Below are positions 1 to 7,892 of a DNA stretch of 64,000 nt, one piece after another; position 1 is the stretch's first letter; each line of letters opens with the position of its first letter. A model generated the notes under the pieces. The model saw only the letters and a program-made list of their open reading frames with translations. It had not been told where the DNA came from and did no database searches. The translations under genes and the position numbers were made by a program. The stretch is from Dokdonella_A soli (GTDB lineage Bacteria; Pseudomonadota; Gammaproteobacteria; Xanthomonadales; Rhodanobacteraceae): contig NZ_BAAAEU010000003.1 in NCBI RefSeq assembly GCF_039523175.1, positions 1 through 64,000 on the forward strand, given 5' to 3'.

Positions 1-123
1 GCCGAGTTTGAAGCCCAGTGCGCCTAACCAACGAGTGTCCACTTTTTCGTAGGAACTCTCCCTCTGCGATGTCGAGCGGTGACCTGACGCTCACTGTGGC
101 AGCGGTCACTTACCTCAAGCGCT

Positions 124-393
124 ATGCGCAAAATGATGTCAGTGCAATATCCAAGCGGTGAAGAAGTTCGCGCTGGAGACGTACTCGGCCCAGGAAAGGA
201 ATGGGACGGTCAAACCGCGCGCGTTGTTGTGGTCATTCCAACGCTGGACGCCGTGCAAGGTTACCTAGCATCAGATTGGGCTTACCTGAAAAGTGGCGTT
301 ATGGTCGAGCACACCAATGCAAACGGAGTGCACCTTGTCCACTATTCCTCAATCGACGAAGACTTTTCGTTGCTGCATAGGGCGCCGCAATGA
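124..393 (+). CDS. Small hypothetical protein (89 aa)
   Basis: A short soluble protein with no signal peptide or membrane segment. It begins with a YPSGEEVRAGD stretch and later has YLKSGVMVEH and LVHY motifs. I recall a family of small uncharacterised proteins with the pattern YPSG-x-GD ... YLK-x-GVM-V ... IHY from scattered proteobacterial genomes, but no function is known to me. The ATG at 124 has no convincing Shine-Dalgarno; ATGs at 133 and 136 are alternatives. The gene and its flanks are visibly less GC-rich than the rest of the window, and the gene stands alone, so it may have been acquired by transfer. That it is expressed is inference. Confidence 0.55.
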   Translation: MRKMMSVQYPSGEEVRAGDVLGPGKEWDGQTARVVVVIPTLDAVQGYLASDWAYLKSGVMVEHTNANGVHLVHYSSIDEDFSLLHRAPQ

Positions 394-557
394 GCACGTT
401 CGCGTAAGGGCAGCCCGCTGCGACAGGTTGCGGTAGCCTGACAGGCACCGCGGCAACAAGAAAAAAGAGGGCGGAGGAATTATCCGCTTGAATCCCGCAT
501 CGTGCCGCGGCTCACCAGGCACACCGCCTTTCGCGGTCTCTCACGCAGGCGGTGAGA
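394..557. other. Intergenic region with lower GC
   Basis: This stretch lies between the small hypothetical gene and the 3' end of the MCE operon. It holds a short A-rich run near 460-467 and no open frame I can support. No terminator with a U-tract is evident for either gene. Confidence 0.4.
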
Positions 558-1193
558 TCAGGCACCCGGCGCCTTCGTGTGCGCTGCTTCGCCCTCGCGC
601 AAGGTCCAGTCGACCAGTTCCGGGATGATCTTGTTCAGCGCGACCTCGAACGCCGCGAACGCGTTGCCGGCATCGGTTCCGGCGGCGGGCGCGTCCTCGG
701 CAAACGCCCGCGTCGCGAGCACTCGGTTGCTGGTGTAGTCGCGCACCTGCGCCTGGAAGCGGACTACGGCGTGCGGTGTGCCGGCGCGGAGTTCGAGCTG
801 GAAATCGTGCAGCCCGATCGACAGCGCATAGTCCGCGCGCAGTCCGGACGCGGCGCTGCCGACGCCGACGATGCGGCCGGAGTTCTCGAAGCCCTGCACG
901 ACCAGGCTGCGCAGCAGTGCGGGTGCCGGATCGCGCCAGCGCGCGGCTGGAAACACTTCCAGCACGCCCGGTGTCGGCATCACCGCGATGCGCGCGCTGT
1001 CCAGTACGTCGCTGGCGAGCGGCGTCTCCACAGCAAGTTGCCAGTCCACGCGCGGACCCGCGGCGGGAGTGGCCGCCGCGTCGAGATTCGGCGAGTAGAT
1101 CGTGAACGGCTGGCGCTGCACGTTGAGCAGCGACGAGCAGCCGGCGACGGGCAGGGCGAACAGCAGCGGCAGGAAAAAGCGTCGGATATTCAT
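558..1193 (-). CDS. ABC-type transport auxiliary lipoprotein (PqiC/DUF330-like)
   Basis: A 211-aa lipoprotein, last gene of an MCE lipid-transport operon. The N-terminus has a signal sequence ending in the lipobox VAGC, so lipidation is expected at about residue 20. The body fits the ABC transport auxiliary lipoprotein family that accompanies MCE systems: an early FTIYSPN segment, then a beta-rich domain ending in ALNKIIPEL. Such proteins are thought to sit in the outer membrane and receive the MCE tunnel. The start at 1193 is chosen because its ATG overlaps the TGA of the upstream mce gene (ATGA), which indicates translational coupling, and because it directly precedes the signal peptide; a longer open frame upstream is a shadow of the mce gene. 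Confidence 0.85.
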   Translation of the reverse strand: MNIRRFFLPLLFALPVAGCSSLLNVQRQPFTIYSPNLDAAATPAAGPRVDWQLAVETPLASDVLDSARIAVMPTPGVLEVFPAARWRDPAPALLRSLVVQGFENSGRIVGVGSAASGLRADYALSIGLHDFQLELRAGTPHAVVRFQAQVRDYTSNRVLATRAFAEDAPAAGTDAGNAFAAFEVALNKIIPELVDWTLREGEAAHTKAPGA

Positions 1194-2134
1194 TTCGACT
1201 GGAACTCCTTGGGCTGGTCGCGGCCGAGCAGCAGGCTGTCCGAGGCGCCGAGCTTGTCGCTCAGCTGTTTCAGCGAGCGCAGTGTCTCGCGCAGTTCGGC
1301 CACGGTCGGCCCGATCTGGCGCAAGCCCTGGTTGCTGAAGCTGCCGATCGCGGCGCGATTGTCTTCGACCAGCGCGCCGGCCGAGGTGGCGACCTTGTCC
1401 ACCGAATCGAGCGCCTTCTGCGTGGATTTCAGCATCGCGCGCACATCGTTCTGCATCAGCGCGTTGGTCGAGTTGGCGGTCGCGGTGACCGCGGTCAGTG
1501 TCTTCTTCAGTTCGCCGGTGGCTTCGGTCAGCTGGTGGATGGCGGTGCCGAAGTCCTGGCGCTGGTTGGCGAGTGCGCCGCTCAGCTGGTCTGCGTGCTC
1601 GAGCATGGTCGAGATGTGCTTGACGTTGTCGTCGGAAAGGATCTGGTTCATGCGCCACAGCACATCGTTCGCGCTGAGCACGATGTCCGAGCCTGAGGCG
1701 AGCAGCTTCGACAGCGCCGATTCCTCGGACGGGATCACCGGCACCGGATGCTCGGACGTAGGCAGCAGGGGCGGACTACCCGGCGTACCGCCGGACAGCT
1801 GGATCAGTGCGAGGCCGGTCACGCCCTGCAGGGCGAGCTTGGCGCGCGTGTCCTGCCGGACCGGCGCGCTCGCGTCGAGGCGTACGCGCGCGATCACCTT
1901 GCGCGGATCGTCCGGTGCGAGGCTCAGCCGCGTGACCTCGCCGACCTTGATGCCGTTGTACTGCACGAGGCCGCCGGTCGAGAGGCCGGTGACCGCCTCG
2001 GTGAACACGATGTCGTAGTCGCTGTAGCTGCGGTCGCTGCCGGTCTTCGACATCCACAGCACGAAGCCGAGCGCGATCAGGAACACGCCGATCGTGAAAG
2101 CGCCGATGAGAACGTGGTGCGCGCGCGTTTCCAT
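1190..2134 (-). CDS. MCE (MlaD-type) substrate-binding protein
   Basis: A 314-aa protein with one N-terminal membrane anchor (about residues 8-28, GAFTIGVFLIALGFVLW) followed by a single MCE domain (about 35-115, with VQYNGIKVGEV) and a long, mostly helical C-terminal tail. The architecture is that of MlaD/Mce proteins, which hang in the periplasm, oligomerise and pass phospholipids between inner-membrane permease and outer membrane. It lies 3 bp downstream of the ATPase gene and overlaps the lipoprotein gene by 4 bp, so permease, ATPase, MCE protein and lipoprotein form one transcript. The tail is longer than in E. coli MlaD and has no clear homologue I can name. Confidence 0.9.
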   Translation of the reverse strand: METRAHHVLIGAFTIGVFLIALGFVLWMSKTGSDRSYSDYDIVFTEAVTGLSTGGLVQYNGIKVGEVTRLSLAPDDPRKVIARVRLDASAPVRQDTRAKLALQGVTGLALIQLSGGTPGSPPLLPTSEHPVPVIPSEESALSKLLASGSDIVLSANDVLWRMNQILSDDNVKHISTMLEHADQLSGALANQRQDFGTAIHQLTEATGELKKTLTAVTATANSTNALMQNDVRAMLKSTQKALDSVDKVATSAGALVEDNRAAIGSFSNQGLRQIGPTVAELRETLRSLKQLSDKLGASDSLLLGRDQPKEFQSK

Positions 2135-2137
2135 GGT

Positions 2138-2977
2138 TCAATTCTTCGTCGGAGCGGCTTCAGCCGCGATGCTTTTGCTGGTGCGTTCGCCGCGCGTCGC
2201 CGCAATCTCCGCCGCCGCTTCGGCGGCGCGCCCGCGCGGCCCCTGGAAATACTCGCGTATCCAGGTGTCGTCGTAGTTCTCGACGCGCGCGAGCGTGTCG
2301 GCGACCAGCACGCGCTTCTGCGACAGCACTGCGACGCGATCGCAGATCGTGTACAGCGTATCGAGATCGTGCGTGATCAGGAACACGGTCAGGCCAAGGC
2401 TTTCGCGCAGGGTCAGGATCAACTGGTCGAACGCGGCCGCGCCGATCGGATCGAGACCCGCAGTCGGCTCGTCGAGAAACAGGATATCCGGATCGAGCGC
2501 GAGCGAGCGTGCCAGCGCGGCGCGCTTGACCATGCCGCCGGAGAGTTCCGACGGAAACTTCGCGCCTGCCTCGGCCGGCAAGCCGGCCAGCGCGATCTTC
2601 AGGTTCGCGAGGCGCTGCATCAGCGCAAGTGGCAACCGGTAGTGCTCGCGCAGCGGCACCGCCACGTTGTCGGCGACCGTGAGCGAGGAGAACAGCGCAC
2701 CGTTCTGGAACAGCACGCCGCAGCGGCTCTCGATCTGTGCGCGCCGCGCGTCGGCGACACGCATCATGTCCTCGCCGAGCAAGGTCACGCTGCCGGCGGC
2801 CGGTCGGTTCAGGCCGATGATCGAACGCAGCAGCACCGACTTGCCGCTGCCGGAGCCGCCGACCACGCCGACGATCTCGCCGCGGTACACATCGAGGTCG
2901 AGATGGTCGTGCACGACCTGCGCGCCGAACTGGTTGCGCAGGTTTCGCACCTCGATGACCTTCTCGCGCTCGGTCAT
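2138..2977 (-). CDS. MlaF-type ABC transporter ATP-binding protein
   Basis: A 279-aa ABC ATPase of the MlaF family that powers lipid movement through the MCE system. Walker A is GGSGSGKS (about 40-47), the signature is LSGGM (145-149) and Walker B is ILFLDEP (about 165-171), followed by the H-loop in LITHDLD. The start at 2977 is supported by a 4-bp ATGA overlap with the permease gene and by the following VIEVRNL strand; a much longer open frame upstream is antisense shadow. The C-terminus is odd: residues from about 269 (SIAAEAAP) are encoded by half of a REP palindrome (2151-2172), so the repeat has apparently been captured as the end of the gene. Confidence 0.9.
   Translation of the reverse strand: MTEREKVIEVRNLRNQFGAQVVHDHLDLDVYRGEIVGVVGGSGSGKSVLLRSIIGLNRPAAGSVTLLGEDMMRVADARRAQIESRCGVLFQNGALFSSLTVADNVAVPLREHYRLPLALMQRLANLKIALAGLPAEAGAKFPSELSGGMVKRAALARSLALDPDILFLDEPTAGLDPIGAAAFDQLILTLRESLGLTVFLITHDLDTLYTICDRVAVLSQKRVLVADTLARVENYDDTWIREYFQGPRGRAAEAAAEIAATRGERTSKSIAAEAAPTKN
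2151..2172. repeat. REP half-element inside the ATPase gene 3' end
   Basis: The sequence GGAGCGGCTTCAGCCGCGAT followed by GC matches the arm of the REP pairs at 36612, 39874 and 61873. Here only one arm is present and it is translated as the last residues of the ABC ATPase. Confidence 0.8.
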
Positions 2978-4083
2978 ACGTTGATCTCCATGTAGAAGAT
3001 CGCGGCGAGCGCGTCGACGAGGATCGCGACGAAGATCGATTGCACGACGCTCGAGGTCGTGTGCGTGCCGACCGATTCGGCGCTGCCGGACACCTTGAAG
3101 CCTTCGAGGCAACCGATCGCCGCGATCAGGAAAGCGAACAGCGGCGCCTTGCTCATGCCGACCCAGAAATGTTTCGCCGCGGCCAGGTCGTGGAAGCGCG
3201 TCACGAACATCGTCGGTGAGATGTCGAGCGTGAGCGCGCAGACTGCCGCGCCGCCGACGATGCCGGCAAGCATCGCGAGGAACGTCAGCATCGGCAGCGC
3301 GATCAGCAGCGCGAGCAGGCGCGGCAGCACCAGCACCTCGACCGGATCGAGGCCGAGCGTGCGGATCGCATCGATCTCCTCGCGTGCCTTCATCGAGCCG
3401 ATCTGCGCGGTGAACGCGCTCCCGGAACGGCCGGCGATCAGGATCGCGGTCAGCAGCACGCCGAACTCGCGCAGGAACGAGTAGCCGATCAGTTCGACCG
3501 TGAAGATGCTCGCGCCGAAATCCTTGAGTACGGTCGCGCCGAGGAACGCGACGACTGCACCGACCAGAAAATTCAGCAGCACCACGATCGGCACCGCGTC
3601 GAGTCCGGTCTGCTCGAGATGGAACGCAAGCGAGGTGATCCGCCAGCGCCGCGGATCGAAGACGCCGCGCGCCAGCGTGGCGAGGATCAGGCCGATGAAG
3701 CCGAGCAGTTGCCAGGCATCGCGCGCGACCTGCTCGGCCGCCGCGCCGGTGCGCGCGAGCAGCGCGACCAGGCCGGTGTCGCGTGGCGGCACGACCATCG
3801 GCGCGGACTGTGCCTTGGCCACCGCATCGAACAGCGCGCGCCGGTTCGCGTCCAGCCCGTCGATCGAGGATGTGCCGGCGAGATCGAGCAGCAGGCCCGC
3901 GCCGGCTGTGTCGACGCGGCCCACGTCGCGCGCATCGACGCGTGCGCCAGCGGGCAGCTTGCGTTTCAGCGCGGCGACGAGATCGGTCAGCGCGGGCGCG
4001 CTGGCCAGCGTCCAGTCGCCGGAAACGATTACGAGTTCGCCCTGCGTGTCGCGCTGGATCGTGGCGGTGCCGGCGGCGCTCAT
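2974..4083 (-). CDS. MlaE-type permease with fused N-terminal STAS domain
   Basis: A 369-aa inner-membrane permease for lipid transport. Residues about 1-110 form a STAS-like domain (VDTAGAGLLLDLAG), the job done by separate MlaB in E. coli; residues about 120-369 are the MlaE permease, with the typical EFGVLLTAILIAGRSGSAF and EEIDAIRTLG segments and several hydrophobic helices. The fusion explains why no separate mlaB gene is present. It is the first gene of the four-gene operon and ends in an ATGA overlap with the ATPase gene. No periplasmic carrier (MlaC) is encoded here; the operon ends with an auxiliary lipoprotein instead. Confidence 0.9.
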   Translation of the reverse strand: MSAAGTATIQRDTQGELVIVSGDWTLASAPALTDLVAALKRKLPAGARVDARDVGRVDTAGAGLLLDLAGTSSIDGLDANRRALFDAVAKAQSAPMVVPPRDTGLVALLARTGAAAEQVARDAWQLLGFIGLILATLARGVFDPRRWRITSLAFHLEQTGLDAVPIVVLLNFLVGAVVAFLGATVLKDFGASIFTVELIGYSFLREFGVLLTAILIAGRSGSAFTAQIGSMKAREEIDAIRTLGLDPVEVLVLPRLLALLIALPMLTFLAMLAGIVGGAAVCALTLDISPTMFVTRFHDLAAAKHFWVGMSKAPLFAFLIAAIGCLEGFKVSGSAESVGTHTTSSVVQSIFVAILVDALAAIFYMEINV

Positions 4084-4184
4084 CGCGCAAGGCTAGCAGG
4101 CTGTCGTGAATTCCGGAAAGCGCCGTGCAGCGGCACACAACGCAAGGTTCGCATTCACGGGGCAAGGCACGGCATCATTGCACC

Positions 4185-5447
4185 ATGGGCATGGATGAAC
4201 TCAAGGACCGCCACGGCGGCGAATCGGCGTTGCAGGCGCGCATCGGCTTCGTGGTCGAGTTGGCCAAGCGCCTGCACGAGTACGGCACCGCGGCGCCGCG
4301 GCTCGAGGATGTGATCAATCTGGTCAGCGCGCGGCTCGATCTGGCTTGCAACGTGCTGTCGACGCCGACCTCGATCGTGATGTCGTTCTCCGACCCGGCG
4401 CGCGAAGACGGCCTGGCCGAGATCACCCAGGTCGTACGCCTGCCGCCGGGCGAGGTGAACCTGAAACGCCTGTGCCAGGTCGACGAGATCGCCGACCGGG
4501 TCATCGACGGCCGTCTCGACCTCGCGGCCGGTCGCCGTCGCCTGCGCGAATTCGGTCAGGCGCGGCGTTCGCGCGCGTACAACATCGGGATGGTGGCGAG
4601 CTACGGCGTCTCGGCCGGCAGCATCGCGGCGATCCTGCACACCGGCTGGAACGGCGTCACCGCCGCGACCCTGATCGGCCTGCTGATCGGCCTGGTCTAT
4701 CTTGCCGCGACCGGGCGACCGAACCTCGCCGCGGCCGCGGAGGCGCTGTCGGCGCTGCTGGCGACGGTGATCGCGACCGCGATCGCGGTCTATGTCGCGC
4801 CGCTCGCGCTGCGCTCGGTGGTGATCGCGAGCCTGATCGTTCTGATGCCGGGCATGACGCTGACCACGGCGGTGCGCGAGCTGTCGAGCCAGCACCTGAT
4901 CTCGGGCACCGCGCGCATGATGGGCGCGGTCGCGACCCTGCTCAAGCTCGCGTTCGGCACCGTGATCGCGACCCAGCTCTGCACTTTGTTCGGTTGGGTG
5001 CCCGGCAATGGCTCGGAAGCCGGCGTTCCGCGCTGGACCGAATGGATCGCCGTGTTCGCCGGCGGCTGCGCGTTCGCGGTGCTGTTCGGCAGCCCGCGCC
5101 GCTATGTGCCGGTCGTCGTTGCCTCGGTCGCGCTGGGTTACGTCTGCGCGCAGCTCGGCGGCATCTACGTGACCCCGGCGTTCGGCGTGTTCATCGGCGG
5201 TCTGGTGATCGGTGCGGTCAGCAACGTGTTCGCGCGCGTGATGCAGCGTCCCGGCGCACTGGTGCGCGAGCCCGGCATCATCCTGCTGGTGCCGGGCAGC
5301 GTCGGTTTCCGCACCTTGAGCTCCGTGTTCGAGCGCGACGTGATGCTCGGCATCGATACCGCGATCACGCTGGTCACGCTGCTGGTCGCGATCGTGGCCG
5401 GCCTGCTGTTCGGCGACCTGCTGGTGCCGCCGCGGCGCAAGCTGTAG
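4185..5447 (+). CDS. Threonine/serine exporter family protein (ThrE-like)
   Basis: A 420-aa integral membrane protein. The N-terminal half has a cytoplasmic region (about 1-115) and then the ThrE/DUF1212 fold with helices such as YGVSAGSIAAILHTG; the C-terminal half (about 290-420) resembles the DUF3815 partner domain, so both parts are in one chain as in ThrE of Corynebacterium. The family exports small amino acids such as threonine and serine; the substrate here is not proven. I chose the ATG at 4185 (MGMDEL) rather than an upstream in-frame ATG at 4125, because homologues start near this soluble helix. It is divergent from the MCE operon, sharing a ~100-bp upstream region. Confidence 0.85.
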   Translation: MGMDELKDRHGGESALQARIGFVVELAKRLHEYGTAAPRLEDVINLVSARLDLACNVLSTPTSIVMSFSDPAREDGLAEITQVVRLPPGEVNLKRLCQVDEIADRVIDGRLDLAAGRRRLREFGQARRSRAYNIGMVASYGVSAGSIAAILHTGWNGVTAATLIGLLIGLVYLAATGRPNLAAAAEALSALLATVIATAIAVYVAPLALRSVVIASLIVLMPGMTLTTAVRELSSQHLISGTARMMGAVATLLKLAFGTVIATQLCTLFGWVPGNGSEAGVPRWTEWIAVFAGGCAFAVLFGSPRRYVPVVVASVALGYVCAQLGGIYVTPAFGVFIGGLVIGAVSNVFARVMQRPGALVREPGIILLVPGSVGFRTLSSVFERDVMLGIDTAITLVTLLVAIVAGLLFGDLLVPPRRKL

Positions 5448-5493
5448 GGCGGCTGGCATAATTGGCCAGCTACTTCATCGATCCGGATTCCTA

Positions 5494-7203
5494 ATGTCCG
5501 CACACTCGCCGACCTCGCCGCCGGCATGGCATCTCTACGTGCCGAAACTGGTCAGCGTCCTGCGCCAGGGCTACGGCCTGGACGACCTTCGCCACGATCT
5601 GCTCGCCGGGCTGACGGTTTCGATCGTCGCGCTGCCACTGTCGATGGCGCTCGCGATCGCGTCCGGCGCATCGCCGGCGATCGGTCTGCACACGGCGATC
5701 GTCGCCGGCTTCCTGATCTCCGCGCTCGGCGGTTCGCGCGTGCAGATCGGTGGTCCGACCGCGGCGTTCATACCGGTCGTATTCAACGTGATCGCGACGC
5801 AGGGCTATGACGGACTGGTGGTCGCGACGCTGATGGCCGGGATGATGCTGATACTGGCCGGCCTGCTGCGCCTCGGCACGATGGTCAAGTACATGCCGCA
5901 GCCGGTCATCACCGGATTCACCGCGGGCATCGCGGTCAGCATCTTCAGCAGCCAGATCAAGGATCTGCTCGGCCTCGACCTGGCCACCGTGCCGGCGACG
6001 TTCCTGGCGCGCTGGCAGGCCTATGGCGCCCATATCGACAGCCTCAATCCGGCCGCCGCGCTGCTGGCGCTGGGAACGCTGGCCGCGCTGGTCGCGATGC
6101 GCCGCTGGCGACCGAACTGGCCGGCCTTCCTGATTGCGGTCGTCGCCGCGTCGCTCGTCACCGCGCTGCTGGGCCTGCCGGTCGAAACCATCCTGTCGCA
6201 CTTCGGGCCGATTCCACGCGAACTGCCGACGCCGCATCTGCCGTCGTTCGACATCACACGCTTGCGCGAACTGCTGCCGAGCGCGTTCACGATTGCATTC
6301 CTGGGTGGCGTCGAATCGCTGCTGTCCGCGGTCGTTTCCGACGGCATGATCGGCGGACGGCACCGTTCCAATTGCGAACTGGTGGCGCAAGGCGTGGCCA
6401 ACACCGCGTCGGCGCTGATCGGCGGCCTGCCGGCGACCGGCGCGATCGTGCGCACCGCGACCAATGTGCGCGCCGGCGCGCGTTCCCCGGTGGCGGGCAT
6501 GGCGCACGCCGTGTTCATCCTGCTGTTCGTGCTGGTCGCGGCGCCGCTCGCGAACTATGTGCCGCTGCCGGCCATGGCCGCGCTGTTGCTGCTGGTCGCC
6601 TGGAACATGAGCGAGATCGAGCGCATCCGCCAGCTGATGCGCTCGCCGCTCGGCGATCGCCTCGTGCTGGTCGTGACGTTCGCGCTGACGGTGATGTTCG
6701 ACCTCACGTTGGCGGTCGAGGTCGGTGTCGTGCTGGCTGCGTTCCTGTTCATGCACCGCATGAGCGAGGTCGTGGCGATGGACGCGCATGTCGACCTGGT
6801 CGAGGAGGACGAGGACGATTTCACGCGCGCGCGCCGGATCGTGGGGCACGATGCGCTGCCCGACGGCGTGGAGGCTTACCGCGTGTCGGGCCCGCTGTTC
6901 TTCGCGGTCGCCAACCGCATCGACGACGTACTGCGCGCATTCGGCAAGCCGCCGCGCGTGTTCATCCTGCGGCTGCGCCAAGTGCCGCTGATCGATGCAT
7001 CGGGCGCGACCGCGATCGGCAGCCTCGTCGCGCGCTGCCGGCGTACCGGCACGGCGCTGATCTTCACCGGACTGCAGCCGCAGCCCGCGCGCATCCTCGC
7101 CGACATGGGCATCGTCGCCGACGGGGAAGTGCTGCGCTTCGCGGATGACTTCCCGCAGGCGCTGGCGATGGCGTCGGCCGGGCACACGCCGACGTCATCC
7201 TGA
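5494..7203 (+). CDS. SulP/SLC26-family anion transporter with STAS domain
   Basis: A 569-aa inner-membrane protein. Residues about 20-430 form the SulP transport domain, with the marker segments VQIGGPTAAFI, MPQPVITGFTAG and GLPATGAIVRTATNVRAGA. Residues about 450-560 are a cytoplasmic STAS domain (VFILRLRQVPLIDASG). Family members carry sulfate, bicarbonate or dicarboxylates (E. coli DauA is the nearest familiar case); the substrate cannot be read from sequence. It lies 46 bp after the ThrE-like gene, with a short GCTGGC/GCCAGC inverted repeat (5452-5470) in the gap, so cotranscription is possible but not certain. Confidence 0.9.
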   Translation: MSAHSPTSPPAWHLYVPKLVSVLRQGYGLDDLRHDLLAGLTVSIVALPLSMALAIASGASPAIGLHTAIVAGFLISALGGSRVQIGGPTAAFIPVVFNVIATQGYDGLVVATLMAGMMLILAGLLRLGTMVKYMPQPVITGFTAGIAVSIFSSQIKDLLGLDLATVPATFLARWQAYGAHIDSLNPAAALLALGTLAALVAMRRWRPNWPAFLIAVVAASLVTALLGLPVETILSHFGPIPRELPTPHLPSFDITRLRELLPSAFTIAFLGGVESLLSAVVSDGMIGGRHRSNCELVAQGVANTASALIGGLPATGAIVRTATNVRAGARSPVAGMAHAVFILLFVLVAAPLANYVPLPAMAALLLLVAWNMSEIERIRQLMRSPLGDRLVLVVTFALTVMFDLTLAVEVGVVLAAFLFMHRMSEVVAMDAHVDLVEEDEDDFTRARRIVGHDALPDGVEAYRVSGPLFFAVANRIDDVLRAFGKPPRVFILRLRQVPLIDASGATAIGSLVARCRRTGTALIFTGLQPQPARILADMGIVADGEVLRFADDFPQALAMASAGHTPTSS

Positions 7204-7267
7204 TCGAGGCGGACGCTTACCTTCTTCGTCGTACCGGCGACGATTGCGCCGGCCGGCCGGTCCCGCC

Positions 7268-7735
7268 TCAGCGCAACAATGAACGCAGCATCCACGCGGT
7301 CTTTTCGTGTTCCTGCATGCGTTGCGTCGCGAGGTCGGCGGTCGGCTGGTCGTCGGCCTGGTCCGCGGCCTTGAACACCTCGCGGGCGGTGCGTGTCGCC
7401 GTCTCATGGCCGTCGACGAGCTGCCGCACCATGGCTTTCCAGTCCGGCACGCCGGTTTCCTCCGGTATCGAGGTCAGCTTGCCGAACTGCGTGTATGAAC
7501 CCGGCGCGTAGACATCGAGCGCGCGCATGCGTTCGGCGAGCGCGTCGGCCGCGATCCACAGTTCGTTGTACTGCGTCTCGAACATCAGGTGCAGCGTGTT
7601 GAACATCGGACCGGTGATGTTCCAGTGGAAACCGTGCGTCTTCAGGTACAGCGAATAGGTATCCGCCAGCAGTTTCGAGAGATTCCTCGCGATGCTCTCG
7701 CGGTCCTTCTTCGTGATGCCGATGTCGATGGCCAT
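7268..7735 (-). CDS. dps: Dps-family DNA-protecting ferritin
   Basis: A 155-aa ferritin-like four-helix protein. The segment THGFHWNITGP followed by LHLMFETQYNELW carries the His and the Asp/Glu-type residues of the intersubunit ferroxidase site of Dps. Dps dodecamers oxidise and store iron and protect DNA in stationary phase and oxidative stress. The length is normal for the family. It is a single gene, divergent from the hrpA helicase gene with 157 bp between the two starts; the intergenic region is AT-richer near 7800-7835 but I do not assign an OxyR or other operator there. Confidence 0.92.
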   Translation of the reverse strand: MAIDIGITKKDRESIARNLSKLLADTYSLYLKTHGFHWNITGPMFNTLHLMFETQYNELWIAADALAERMRALDVYAPGSYTQFGKLTSIPEETGVPDWKAMVRQLVDGHETATRTAREVFKAADQADDQPTADLATQRMQEHEKTAWMLRSLLR

Positions 7736-7892
7736 GACCGGGCTCCTAGTGGGTCGATGCGTTGAAGGCTAGTGCAGCGCTGGGCCTCTGGGAAATCGAA
7801 CTTGCGAATCGTCGCGATAGGCCGCAATTATCGGCGCTGCCCACTGCAATCCAGCCCTCGCGCGCGCAGCGCGCGTCGTCGACAATCACCCG

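Noticed and set aside
2138..4165. A 675-codon open frame covering the ATPase and reaching far upstream
   Set aside because: Only the part from 2977 is an ABC ATPase; the rest is antisense-like, arginine-rich shadow of the permease gene caused by high GC.
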